Below the pieces are notes generated by a model, which did not search any database, was not told the origin of the DNA, and saw only the letters and a list, made by a program, of their open reading frames with translations. Below are positions 22,931-32,841 of a DNA stretch of 64,000 nt, in pieces. The stretch is taken from NCBI GenBank assembly GCA_031769625.1, contig JAUIMM010000200.1, positions 55,884,001-55,948,000 on the forward strand, given 5' to 3'. The DNA comes from Taudactylus pleione. Taxonomy: Eukaryota; Chordata; Amphibia; Anura; Myobatrachidae. The translations under genes were made by a program, and so were the position numbers. Within the stretch, counting starts at the first letter, position 1. Every line of letters starts with the position of its first letter.

Positions 22931-23517
22931 AGTATCATATGCAGTGACAGTAGACTTGTCAGAAATTGTTGGCACGTCCTTCAGTCCGGATCAGATGTCC
23001 AAACCGGCCCTTGACTTATGACACAGGCGCATGCTTGGCGCTGCTACTGTGTTGATGCACGTGCGGTTACATCGCACACAAGTCACAAACACAGAAAAAA
23101 AATAGTTTTTTATTTTGTGGAGCACTTTTGGGGTTACACCACCCTTTAACAGACAGACGCACGCTTGTCGCTGCTGCTTTGAGGATGCAGGTGGAATCTA
23201 GACGGGAGTTGGAACCGCCACACTACCTCCATCAATTGCCTAAATCCCACTGCACTAATGGCGGATACTGGATGCACGTCTAACACCAACATAGCAGTCA
23301 AGGCCTCAGTTATACGTTTTGCTTCAGGATGACTGCTGTCGTACTTCATCCTCCTCGCTAAGGACTGTTGGTGGGTCAATTGTTTAGTAAAAGTAGTGGT
23401 GTTCCTACTTCCTCTCTGGGATGATGAACAACTCCCAGCAGCAGTAACAGCACTAGGAGGAAGTTGTTCTTGATCTTTCCCTATTTTATTTTTATCGGAG
23501 AAAGTTTGGTCCTCCAT
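22930..23517 (-). pseudogene. hAT transposase coding fragments joined by repeat, copy 1
   Basis: 22930-23003 matches about 32768-32841 of the full-length gene. 23004-23185 is 160-bp-type repeat. 23190-23460 matches about 34056-34310, and 23445-23517 matches the gene start near 35395-35459. The start codon context (minus strand, initiator at 23515-23517) and first residues MEDQTFSDKNKI are the same as in copy 2. Everything between is deleted, including the BED finger and both catalytic aspartates. Confidence 0.8.
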
Positions 23518-24044
23518 TTATGTTATATTGATATATACGTACGGCTAAGGCGCACACAAATACAGAAAATATTTTTTTATTTTAGTTGGAGACTAGTGCA
23601 CTTTGTGGGTTACACCACCCTTTAAGAAATGAGCCAGCCGGCCCTTTACTTATGGGACACAGACGCACGCTTGGCGCTGCTCCTTTGTTGATGCACGTGC
23701 AGCCACAGTGCACACAATTCACAAACACAGAAAATATTTTTTTATTTTGTTTGGAGTGCACTTTGGGGGTTACAGCACCCTTTAACGGTCAAGCCAGCCG
23801 GCTCTTTACTTATGACACAGGCGCACACTTGGCACTACTTTGTTGATGCACGTGCGGCTACTGCGCACACAATTCACAAACATAGAAAAAATATTTATTT
23901 TTTTTGCACTTGGGAGGAGCACCACTGATGGACAAAGCACCCCCTCGACAACACTACAGCACCCCTTTAGGACTGAAACACTGTACAGGACTTTGGAGTG
24001 GACACAGCCCCTATGGACAACTGACTGCACAACACAGTCCAGCC

Positions 24045-24375
24045 AGCCACTATGGACTTTGGAGGAATGGACACAGACCCTATGGACAACAGCAGCACAG
24101 CACAACACAGCCAGCCCCTATGGACTTTGGAGGAGTGGACACAGCCCCTATGGACAACAGCAGCACAGCACAACACAGCCAGCCCCTATGGACTTTGGAG
24201 GAGTGGACACAGCCCCTATGGACAACAGCAGCACAGCACAACACAGCCAGCCCCTATGGACTTTGGAGGAGTGGACACAGCCCCTATGGACAACAGCAGC
24301 ACAGCACAACACAGCCAGCCCCTATGGACTTTGGAGGAGTGGACACAGCCCCTATGGACAACAGCAGCACAGCGC
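24045..24375. repeat. 68-bp tandem array, about five copies
   Basis: AGCCCCTATGGACTTTGGAG recurs at 24113, 24181, 24249 and 24317, a 68-bp period. Because 68 is not a multiple of three and the unit has no stop in any frame, long open frames appear in all three frames here; they are artefacts. Copy 2 has only about 1.5 units (39190-39280). Confidence 0.9.
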
Positions 24376-24658
24376 AGAGCAGCACAGCACAACAATACAC
24401 TGCACTACATTACACTACACTACACAGCCCAGCCAGCCCTAACTCCCACCCTCTCTCTTCACTGTCCACAGCCGAGTGAGAAAATGGCGCCGACACGGGT
24501 ACCTTATATAGAATCCAAAACCCGCGAGACCCGGAAGGCGGGATGATGACGTTTTGCCTTGATTTCAGATCCGAGTCAGGCGGGAAAAGTTGAGCCTGAC
24601 TCGGATCTGCCTCGGATCAGGGGGGCTCGGGGGGGTTCGGATTTCGGATTTCACTGGC

Positions 24659-24985
24659 CAACAATGTTTTTATTGAAGCATAGCGTATGTATTTCCCTGC
24701 ACAGGCTTGTGTGTTTACCCAGCAATGGCCACACCCTGTTTTTTGCCCATCATCTACCTATTGTGCCCCCCACAGTGGCTACCACCAATGTTTTTTTGAA
24801 GCATAGCAGATGTATTTCCCTGCACAGGCTTGTGTGTTTAGCCAGCAATGGCCACACCCTGTTTGCCCATCCCTGCTCCATGCCCACCATCTACCTATTG
24901 TGCCCCCCACAATGGCCACTGACCACCACCAATGTTTATGCATAGTGCCCATCCCTGCTCCATGCCCACCTATGTGCTTAGCAAA
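24659..24985. repeat. Approximately 130-bp tandem repeat, 2.5 copies
   Basis: CCAATGTTTTT-GAAGCATAGC, ATGTATTTCCCTGCACAGG and ACCTATTGTGCCCCCCACA recur in order from 24660 and again from 24785, with a partial third copy from about 24925. Part of the Harbinger left non-coding region. Confidence 0.75.
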
Positions 24986-25133
24986 GACCTTTGTTTTTTG
25001 ATGACCATCGCTCAATCAAGCCTTCACCAGCCATGTTTTCCAAATGTAATAATGTTACGTACATATTTTTTTTTGTAATTTGGATAGATGTTTACACATG
25101 TACATCAAGGGATTTAAAAATTAGATCCTCCAC

Positions 25134-25240
25134 CTGTTGTGGAACTACACATCCCAGCATGCCCTGCCCCCATTTTGAAATTACAGCATATTAAAAAACT
25201 GGCAGGGCATCCTGGATTCTGTAGTTCCACAGGAGCTAGA
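25134..25240. repeat. Subterminal inverted repeat of the Harbinger element
   Basis: CTGTTGTGGAACTACA...CAGCATGCCCTGCC is matched in inverted form by GGCAGGGCATCCTGG...TGTAGTTCCACAGG. It could fold into a stem of about 37 bp with mismatches. Confidence 0.65.
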
Positions 25241-25512
25241 AGGGCATTGTTTTAAAGACCCCGGCCATAAACAACTATGCACAATTAAAAGCATATTTAA
25301 TTTTTTTTTATTAACCTTAAAAGAATGTCAATAAAAGTCCACCGGAGGCCCCCATAGTTCTTTGTCCCACCCCCACTGTTAGTGAGTGGCCACATTACAA
25401 GTCCACAGGGGGGCCCCAAATTTTTTTAGCCCACCCCCACTGTTGGGGGTGGGCTTAATGAAACTTCACAATGAATATGTCCTTTACATTATTGTATTTC
25501 TTTTCTCAATAG

Positions 25513-25889
25513 ATCGGGAACCAGAATTCCTCACTGGCTTTATCGAGCTATACCGCCAACATGAGTGTCTTTGGCGTACAAAGTCCAAAATGTACAACAA
25601 CCGGCCACAGCGTACCCAGGCCTTAATGAAGTTGTCGGAGTACAGTAAGCCATATCAGCATGAGTCAAAAGATCCAGAATCTACGTACTGCCTTTGTTAA
25701 ACAGCACAAGAAGGTGCAGGAATCCAAATGTTCAGGAGCTGGTGCCGACAGCATATACACCTCAATGCTATGGTATTATGAGATGATGATGTTCCTGGTG
25801 CACCAGGATCCCGTGAGACCTTCTCTTGAGGTATTGGCTGACACAGAGGACTGCAGCGTGCTGGAAGAGGATGTTGGTGGTCATCTATG
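25513..25889 (+). pseudogene. Harbinger MADF-domain gene, exon with MADF domain
   Basis: Harbinger elements usually carry a second, Myb/MADF-type DNA-binding gene that works with the transposase. Following a TTTTCTCAATAG acceptor (AG at 25511-25512), the frame begins DREPEFLTGFIELYRQHECLW and continues into NRPQR, the N-terminal helix pattern of MADF domains. After about residue 45 the match moves to another frame (KIQNLRTAFVKQHKKVQ, then LWYYEMMMFL), so a frameshift lies near 25645. The exon ends at a clean donor, GTAAGT at 25890. The initiator exon upstream was not located. The intron that follows contains the antisense transposase exon. Confidence 0.75.
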
Positions 25890-25908
25890 GTAAGTTTTTT
25901 ATAAATTA

Positions 25909-26682
25909 TTAAATTGACTGTTCTTGCCACGACACTGCACCCTCCCCATTAAAATAGGCCATATATTCTTCTCTGACCTTTTGGCCAGAGTCGAACCGGT
26001 TTCCATAACCGCTGGGACCGCCACAGAGGAGAATGGAGCAACCTCTTCCGGATGATCGGGGTCTTCAACTGAAGGTGTGTCCAATGACCTTTGCTGAGTG
26101 GCTTTCTTGCGCATGAACTTGTGCAGGATGCAGCAAGCCATGACCACCCAGTCAATCTTCTCCACTTTTAAATTTATGGGGGTATGCAAAATCCGGAATC
26201 GGTTGCTCTAGATCCCAAAGGCGTTCTCCACAATTCGCCTTGCACGTGATAGGCGGTAATTGAACACCCGCTTATCATGGTCCAAGGCCCTCTGCGGAAA
26301 TGGCTTCATTAAATGTTCATGAAGGGCGAAAGCCTCGTCAGCCACAAAGACAAAATTGAGGCCATGTTTTGTTGCCTCTCTGGACGGCAAATGTAGGGTG
26401 TTAGTGGTGAGCATCTTGTAGAATGATGTCTTCTGAAAGGAGCCTCCGTCAGAAGAATGCCCATTCTTACCCACATCGATAAACACAAACTCGTAATTTG
26501 CGTTCACCACAGCCATCAGAACTATACTAAAGTAGCCCTTATAATTATAGTAGTAGGATCCACTGTTGGCTGGTTGGTTAATCCTTATATGCTTGTCGTC
26601 GATTGCTCCGCCGCAGTTAGGGAAGTGCCAAAGACTCTCAAACTCCTCCCCAATGGCAAGCTATTTCTGTTGTTGTTGGGAA
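25909..26682 (-). pseudogene. Harbinger transposase exon 2 (DDE nuclease domain)
   Basis: After a TTTATTTCACAG acceptor (minus strand) the exon encodes the DDE_Tnp_4 nuclease core. The motifs, in order, are FPNCGGAIDDKHIRI (first catalytic Asp), a tyrosine-rich SYYYNYKGY segment, FIDVGKNGHSSDGG (second Asp), FVFVADEAF, NYRLSRARRIVENAFGI (Glu) and IDWVVMACCILHKF. All three acidic residues are kept. Breaks are a frame shift close to 26662, an in-frame TAG at 26208-26210 just after the ENAFGI motif, and a shift near 25975, before the end at TAA (25909-25911). With exon 1 the original protein would be about 370 residues, normal for this family. The exon lies inside the MADF gene's intron. Confidence 0.82.
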
Positions 26683-26747
26683 CTGTGAAATAAATTTGAA
26701 ATTACATTAAAATCTTATTTTTTTTATTGTTTTCTATTTTTAAACAG

Positions 26748-27661
26748 ACATCCGAGAACTCAAGCACAGATATGACAAGTACACCGGACCTACAAAGAGA
26801 AGTTCATCCAGTTGACATTCCAACCACCACAACACCGATTTCCAAAAATCAAAAGAGGAAAAACAAAAATGCAGCAAGGGAAGAAGACCCACTACTTCTA
26901 CAGGCCAGACAGGCCTAATTGAAGCCACCCAATCAATTTGACAACTTTGCGGCCTTTGTCAGTGCAGCAGTCCGAGAAATGGTCCATGAGCAACAGATTC
27001 AATTTGAAAGACTGACATCAAACCTTATTTTTAAAGCAAGGCAATGTCTACTGACGTCAGAAAGTTACATCATGATTCCACCAGTCGTTCCAAACACCTG
27101 TACCTACTATTCCATACAAACATACCATCCACCAATGGTAAACTACTCACCTTACCAGCCAGAAACCCCACCTACCACCACCTACCAAACTCTGCATCCA
27201 CCTACCTCTTTCTACCCAAATCCAAACCAACCATCCTCTTGCTACCTTCCTCCACCCCCCCCACCTACCATCCTGGCACAGCAAACACCTCCTCCAGCCA
27301 AACAACTCCACCCCCCCAAGCACCTCCTCCTACCAACCTATTCCTCCACCCCCACCCACCTACCATCCTGGCCCAGCAAACACCTCCTCCAGCCAAACAA
27401 CTCAGCCCCCCCAAGCACCTCCTCCTACCAACCTATTCCTCCACCCCCCCCACCTACCATCCTGGCCGAGCTAACACCTCCTCCAGCCAAACAAATCAGC
27501 CCCCCCCAAGCACCTCCACCTACCATCCTACATCGCCAAACTTCTCATACGAAAATATAAATCCAACGGCAACATCATACCAAATGATTTCTAGCCCACC
27601 TTCTCCACCAAATTTATTTGCACTATTATGTGAAGATAATGAGGAAAATTATATTTTATAA
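26748..27661 (+). pseudogene. Harbinger MADF gene, C-terminal proline-rich exon
   Basis: Starts after the acceptor TTTTTAAACAG (AG at 26746-26747). The frame reads TSENSSTDMTSTPDLQ, a basic KNQKRKNKN patch, then an in-frame TAA near 26908. It reopens in the same frame at PNQFDNFAAFVSAAVREM, a segment I associate with the C-terminal conserved helix of Harbinger MADF proteins. A long Pro/Thr/Tyr-rich repeat tail follows; the likely true end (EDNEENYIL) is in a different frame near 27661. One nonsense mutation plus frame slippage in the repeat tail make it a pseudogene. The whole exon lies inside the intron of the opposite-strand transposase. Confidence 0.65.
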
Positions 27662-27714
27662 AAATTGTTAGGTCGTTGACCAAACCATTTTTTGTAATTT
27701 TTAAAGTTGCACAC

Positions 27715-27905
27715 TCCCTTGTAAGTATGGTGCGGAATGCAGCATGGTGTTTGGGCCCCAGAATCTCAGGTGGCTTGGAACACATGCTGGAAGTGCATGA
27801 CAGTGGGGCCGGGACCACTGATTTTGCACTTTCAGTATGTGTTGGCGCCCCTGGATTCTGGGGAACAAACACCAAAACTCATTCCGCAACATACTTACCA
27901 GGGTT
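27715..27905. repeat. Inverted repeat of about 80-95 bp inside the transposase intron
   Basis: TAAGTATGGTGCGGAATGCA at 27721 and its surroundings pair with the inverted sequence ending near 27898 (shared TGGTGTTTG and CCCCAGAATC words). Open frames on both strands here are mirror images, not genes. Confidence 0.6.
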
Positions 27906-28094
27906 TGGTAAATTGCTGATAGTTTTAACATTTTACCCATGTTTATATCAACATATATAGATATTTATATTTATACATTTCACATAAGAGATTATTATGC
28001 TAATTTAAGTCACAATTAAAAAAATACAGAAAGTATTAATAAAAAATTTCAGAGATTTAAAAAAAAAAATGGCAGTCTGTGTGTTTTAACTTAC

Positions 28095-28449
28095 CTTACA
28101 GTAACGGAACTGCAGCACCTTGACAATAGCCTTGCACATGTCCGGGATAATGTGTCCCAAAGCTTGAGCCGAGATGCGGGTCCCAAACTTTTTCAAAGGA
28201 GCATCCCGTAGCCAGGTACCTCAGCGTAGCCACGCGCCTCTCCTCGGCCGTGATGGCCAACTGAAATTTGGTGTCCTGCTTCCGGATATAGGGGGTCACC
28301 AGATGCAGCAATTCCTGAAAGATGGGGTCATCCATCCTCATGAAGTTGCGGTAGTCGTCCGGATTGTTCTCCCTCATCTCCATCAGCATGGGCATGTAGG
28401 ATCGACTCTCCCTCTCCAGCAGCCAATCCTTGGTCCAGCAGGACCTCAT
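28095..28449 (-). pseudogene. Harbinger transposase exon 1 (HARBI1-like N-terminus)
   Basis: The frame begins at an ATG at 28447-28449. It encodes the N-terminal region of HARBI1-like nucleases: DDYRNFMRMDDPIFQELL, the ITAEERRVATLRYLATG helix-turn-helix-like segment and SFE. At about 28200 the match shifts frame after an A-run (from SFEKVW to KFGTRISAQALGHIIPDM). It then runs to a clean donor, AAG followed by GTAAGT (plus-strand ACTTAC at 28089-28094). The intron extends to 26683 and contains the plus-strand MADF exon. Confidence 0.8.
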
Positions 28450-28937
28450 CCTCCTCCTATGCTGGCCCTCTCCCTCTACTCACTCAACTTGACCACAGCA
28501 TAGGACAGCAGTGCTCTATAACGGCAGGGATCCATCACAACAAAAATGCAGAAAACAGACCGACCACTAATAGAGCAAGAAGCACTTTGTAAAGCCAGGC
28601 AATACAAAGCAATGCACAGTAGCTAGCAATGTGGAGCGCTCAGCAGGGTAAAAACCAAGCCTCACTAATCACAGAGCAAAGAATAGGCAGGCTGTTTTTA
28701 TACCCTCCAGTTAAGCACAGCCCTCTATTTAAATTTATACCCAATCGATTGCATGATCGCATGGTTTTTGAGGTGCACACGATCCGTCGTATAGTGATGC
28801 AATGATCTTACGATTGATCGCATGAAAAACGTGTGTAAAAATAACATCAAAACGGAACGACTTGACTTGTGTTGATTGAAGGGAAATCGTATGATGAATC
28901 GGATCTTATGTGAATCGTTTAGGTGTATGGGCCCTAA

Positions 28938-29312
28938 TGGTGCGTACACACTGGGCGATAAAGTGGACGACTGAACGATAACGATATCGTTATCGTTCAG
29001 TCGTCCACTTTATCGTCCATTTTTAACACCAAAAAGATGAACGATAATGACGACGCACATTCCCGCGGGTCGTTCGTCATCATCGTTCATCGGGCTGACA
29101 TGCAGGCCAACCTGACGATCTCGTCAGGTTGCTGCATGTCAGGGAATGGGGGAGAGAGCCCGGCGCTGAACGATATCGTTAATGATATCGTTCAGCGGCT
29201 GTGCACAATGTCATGAACGACATTGAGCACAGCCTGCCGGGGACAACACTACACGATATCGCTCAGGGAGCATATCGTGTAGTGTGTACCCACATTGAGT
29301 GTGTACCCAGCA
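28938..29312. mobile_element. 375-bp MITE of six consecutive hairpins, TSD TAA
   Basis: Termini TGGTGCGTACACACT (left) and TGCTGGGTACACACT (right, inward), with TAA at 28935-28937 and 29313-29315. Hairpins at 28956-29015 (60-bp perfect palindrome), 29036-29091, 29095-29142, 29164-29197, 29198-29233 and 29248-29283 fill almost the whole element. It starts directly at the TAA that ends the large Harbinger. Confidence 0.88.
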
Positions 29313-29315
29313 TAA

Positions 29316-29676
29316 GACAGAGGGGGAAATGTTATAGTTTCCAACTATTTTTTTCCAGCCTTCTTAAAAACAGCAATTCTATTAAGGGCAAAGCCCAGGC
29401 AAGTTTTGCCTTTAATAACATTGCCATTTTTAAATGATCAGTGAAATCGCAGAAAGTCTGCAATTTTGCAAAACCAGAACCTCTTATGTTTCCCCCAGAA
29501 TCTGAATGAATACCCCATATCATATGAGCAGCAGATTCATTTAAATCACGTTTGTGTTTTTTTTTTCCTGGTTTCTTCCTATAGTCCAATAACATACTGG
29601 TTGTGCTACATAATATGTTAACACTATGTAAATAAACGTTAATGGAAGATATTAATAATCAAAGTGTGAACTAGAC
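29316..29676. other. No recognisable feature
   Basis: AT-rich, no repeats or domains seen. Confidence 0.35.
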
Positions 29677-29679
29677 TAA

Positions 29680-29928
29680 GGGGGTGATTCTGCTTGGGAC
29701 AGAATTGCAAAGCTGAGGTTGCGATGGCGAATGGCGCCGGGCTGCCAGCCAGCTGAGTAAGACTTAGGCTGGCCGGCTTACAAGGCCGGAAAACGGGGCG
29801 GACACGCACCACCCCTTAAATGCCTCTGCCTGTCAATCAGCCAGAAGCACAGAAGGGACTGCATGCGATCATGCAGGACCCGTTCTGCACATTTGGGTGC
29901 AGAACGGATGCATTGCTTAATTAGCCCC
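29680..29928. mobile_element. 249-bp Harbinger-type MITE, TSD TAA
   Basis: GGGGGTGATTCTGCTTGGG at the left and GGGGCTAATTAAGC (inward) at the right, with TAA at 29677-29679 and 29929-29931. Both ends match those of the MITE at 43769-44257 in swapped order, so the two are one family in opposite orientation. Confidence 0.82.
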
Positions 29929-29931
29929 TAA

Positions 29932-30908
29932 CTTTTTTATGTTTTCATTAATTTCAATAAATAAAACACTACAGTAGTATCACTATCAAACATATTGAAA
30001 CATTTATTTTTCCCTTCCTAACTAGTTAATATTTCATCTTTGTGCATATTATGTATTCAGAAGAATACTAGTGAAATATTAAGTAATAAGAAGTATTACA
30101 CTTTTTTCAAATATCAGAAATAACCTTCATGAAATCTTCACTGAGTTTAAATGAAAAAATCAGCTTAAAATACAATTTGCAGTACTGAATAGAGTGATGC
30201 TAATAACATTTAGCAAATATAAAAGTTTCAGGAAAGTTTAAGAACATATTGAACCTGATATAGAATTGAACTTACACCTATCTGTGCAGTACATATTATA
30301 TTTTTCACACGGCGCATGCTCTGGAACAAAGCGCACGCAATTCTAGCACGATTCACATTTGTACACATTTCATTTACATCTAAACTTGACGACTGAAGGG
30401 GCATAACTGAGCTATAATGGGTCATTATTACACAGGAAAAGGGCGTGACCATGCTATACAGAGCTTGATGGATCTGTAAATACGCACATTTCCAGGTGCA
30501 TCTTAACATGGACTTGTGCAAGTGTGCCCTTGGCCATAACTAAAGGTGTGCGACAAATGCCACCGCACAGAGTGCAGGGCTCTTTGGGAGGTATCATTGC
30601 CACGCCATGGTCCTTGCTTCTGACTAGCAGGGTGCCTGGAAGGCACCCTGCAGTCAGGATCGCTTCAGCAGTGCTACTGGAGCATCCTTTAGATGCCCCA
30701 AACAGGCACACAGCAGCTTGTACAGCTCCGATCAGCATTGCACTTAACGGAGCTGTCGCCCCCATCCCCTCTGCGAGATGTAATAATGTTGTGAGCACAT
30801 CATCAATATGTCGGGCGCACAAGTGGCGGGTTTGCACATGGCGCATTTGAGCCCTGTTATGGTGCTGGTGTGCCCTGTTGAGGATGATGACAATGATGGC
30901 TATATAAC
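29932..30908. other. Unassigned sequence
   Basis: Contains GC-richer blocks (30500-30850) with overlapping open frames on both strands but no domain. It may be part of an unrecognised MITE or repeat. Confidence 0.3.
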
Positions 30909-30911
30909 TAA

Positions 30912-31000
30912 GGGCTTGATTCAGATGCGCACACAATGCCATTTTGATTATTTGCAGCAAAAAAATCAGAAAACCCCTACGGCACCCTGTGTTACATTGT
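30912..31000. mobile_element. Single Harbinger-like MITE terminus
   Basis: TAA followed by GGGCTTGATTCAGATGCGC matches the GGGyCTGATTCAG terminus type. No opposite terminus was found, so only one end is supported. Confidence 0.35.
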
Positions 31001-31132
31001 GATCAGGACAGTTTCAGTAATGGGGTGGTAAAGTGATGGGCGTTCCTCGGTGGTGAGTGGAGTGGAGAGAATGGTCGGACTGTCACAATACAGATGATAA
31101 ATCTCCTGTTAACCCACATATACCTAAGCCCT

Positions 31133-31170
31133 TCACCAACGCATTTCAACTTCCAGTCTTTTTGAAGGTG
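31133..31170 (-). ncRNA. Decayed hammerhead-like motif on the Penelope strand
   Basis: The minus strand reads CACCTTCAAAAAGACTGG, then AAGTTGAAATGCGTTGG. It aligns by position with the better preserved motif at 2482-2520 (CCTTGAAGAAGGCAC...GAAACGCGTTGG). Core boxes are mutated, so no activity is expected. Confidence 0.3.
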
Positions 31171-31288
31171 CATCTACCTGGGATAGATGTCTGACTTATG
31201 TACCTTATTTAGGTAACTCCTCCTCTCAAGGGGTGGAGAGACTACCGATGGACAATCAGTGCATACATCATGCCGATATTTATTTATA

Positions 31289-31291
<3 letters not shown>

Positions 31292-31323
<32 letters not shown>

Positions 31324-31344
31324 CACACAGACACACACACACAC
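31292..31344. repeat. (TA)n then (CA)n microsatellite
   Basis: About 30 bp of TA repeats followed by an ACACAC run with one AG interruption. Confidence 0.9.
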
Positions 31345-32346
31345 GTTACCTTTTAGAATGCCATCCATTGGTTCCTGCCTCAATAAAGGGGTATGGGTAA
31401 CCAGCAAACTTATACATATCGCCAAAACATAAAAAAATGCTCTATGCATTCCGGAGGTATCTCATACCCGGAATTCATATTTCCGGAGTCCCTAGAGCAT
31501 GAATTGTCCTCCGATCTTTACTTCCAGGCTTGCATTGTGCCGTGTGTGTCATCGTCAGACTTTACAATAAGCAAGTGCACGGCCAAAAAGATGGTCGTGC
31601 GTTCAAATAAAGTGTGGCAATGAAACTCAGTATTCTATTGATTATGTGTTCCTTTTTAAAGATCATATGGGTCTAAAACAGATGCGAGTCATACCTAAAT
31701 TGTATATGTTCTAGGGGTGTGCACCGGCCACTTTTCGTGTTTTGTGTTTTGGTTTTGGATCTGGATCTTTCTTCGTGTTTTGGATCTGGATTGGTTTTGC
31801 CAAAACCACCCTTCCGTGTTTTGGGTTCTGGGTTTTGTGTTTTGGATCTGTATTTTTTTTTAAAAAAGCATAAAAACAGCTAAAATCACAGAATTTGTTG
31901 GTTTCTCTGCTCCTATGCTATTATTAACCTCAATAACCTTAATTTCCACTCATTTCCAGTCTATTCTGAACACCTCACACCTCACAATAGTGTTTTTATG
32001 TCCAAAAGGTTGCACCGAGGTAGCTGGATGACTATGCTAAGTGACACGAGTGGGCGGCACAAACACGTGACCCATCTAGGAGTGACACTGCAGTGGCAGA
32101 CAGGATGGCAGTTAGAAAAACTAGGCCCCAAACTGTACATAATGCAAAGAAAAAAAAGAAGTGCAAGATGGAATTGTCCTTGGGCCCTCCCACCCACCCT
32201 TATGTTGTATAAACAGGACATGCACACTTTAACAAATCAATCATTTCAGCGCCAGGGTCTGCCACACAACTGTGGCTGAAATGATTGGTTCGTTTGGGCC
32301 CCCACAAAACAAGCTGGCAATTAATGTGTCCCTGCACAAACTGGCT

Positions 32347-32841
32347 CTACGGAGGCAAGATGTCATCCTCATCCTCCTCATCCACCGATTCCTCACCCTC
32401 TTCAGTGTGTACATCCTCATCCTCACAAAGTATTAACTCGTCCCCACTTGAATCCACCACCACAGGTCCCTCTGTACCTTCTGGAGGCTGGTCTCCCTGG
32501 AAGAGCTGATAATTCATTTTGATGAACATCATCTTCTCCACATTCTGTGGAAGCAACCTCCTACGCCTTTCGCTGACAAGGTTCCCGGCTGCACTAAACA
32601 CTCTTTCGGAGTACACACTGGAGGGGGGGCAACTCAGGTAAAATAGAGCCAGCTTGTACAGGGGCCTCCAAATTGCCTCTTTTTCCTGCCAGTACAGGTA
32701 TGGACTGTCTGACATGCCTACTTGGATGCTGTCACCGATGTAATCCTCCACCATTCTGTCAATGGTGACAGTATCATATGCAGTGACAGTAGACATGTCA
32801 GAAATTGTTGCCAGGTCCTTCAGTCCGGACCAGATGTCCAA
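32347..32841 (-). CDS. hAT transposase C-terminal part (hATC dimerisation domain), shifted frame
   Basis: Continues the transposase in another frame. It overlaps the end of the main frame by about 22 bp where both read the same tryptophan-serine-glycine stretch. It contains YLYWQEKEAIWRPLYKL, YLSCPPSSVYSERVFSAAG and RRLLPQNVEKMMF, the hAT dimerisation signature needed for transposition, and ends in an acidic tail (EEGEESVDEEDEDD). Copies at 21932 and 63651 preserve the same domain. The junction could be a one-base indel making this copy dead, or a programmed shift; I see no classic slippery heptamer, so mutation or assembly error is more likely. Confidence 0.88.
   Translation of the reverse strand: MDIWSGLKDLATISDMSTVTAYDTVTIDRMVEDYIGDSIQVGMSDSPYLYWQEKEAIWRPLYKLALFYLSCPPSSVYSERVFSAAGNLVSERRRRLLPQNVEKMMFIKMNYQLFQGDQPPEGTEGPVVVDSSGDELILCEDEDVHTEEGEESVDEEDEDDILPP

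Larger units (their letters stand above)
21304..24655. mobile_element. hAT copy 1, internally deleted, right end missing
   Basis: The left end TAGGGGTGTGCACCGGCC and the next 1.0 kb match the full-length copy at 31712. The right side ends in the same ATTTCGGATTTC region as that copy but lacks the last terminal bases (GCTCACCCCTA), so no TSD can be read. The transposase is reduced to fragments separated by copies of the element's own upstream repeat. The 68-bp array near the right end is expanded to about five copies. Confidence 0.85.
20964..28934. mobile_element. Two-gene PIF/Harbinger transposon, 7.97 kb including an inserted hAT
   Basis: Left terminus GGCCCTCATACACCTACAC and right terminus (inward) GGGCCCATACACCTAAACG, with TAA at 20961-20963 and 28935-28937. 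It carries a HARBI1-like transposase on the minus strand (exons 28095-28449 and 25909-26682) and a MADF-domain gene on the plus strand (25513-25889 and 26748-27661), the usual gene pair of Harbinger elements. Both genes are disrupted. A 3.35-kb hAT copy (21304-24655) is inserted in the left part; without it the element would be about 4.6 kb. About 95-bp inverted repeats at 27715-27900 lie in the transposase intron. Confidence 0.85.
31080..31711 (-). mobile_element. Probable 3' part of the Penelope-like element, left of the hAT insertion
   Basis: The 8-bp TSD ATATGTTC of the hAT shows that 31711 and 39540 were once contiguous, so this stretch continues the 3' flank of the Penelope coding remnant at 40331-41115. 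It contains a hammerhead-like relic in the same orientation (31133-31170) and TA/CA microsatellites. How far the element extends is inference. Confidence 0.4.

Noticed and set aside
23840..24546. Three overlapping open frames of 160-200 residues on the plus strand
   Set aside because: They are the same 68-bp repeat read in three frames; the unit lacks stops in all frames and 68 is not divisible by three. No start context or domain.
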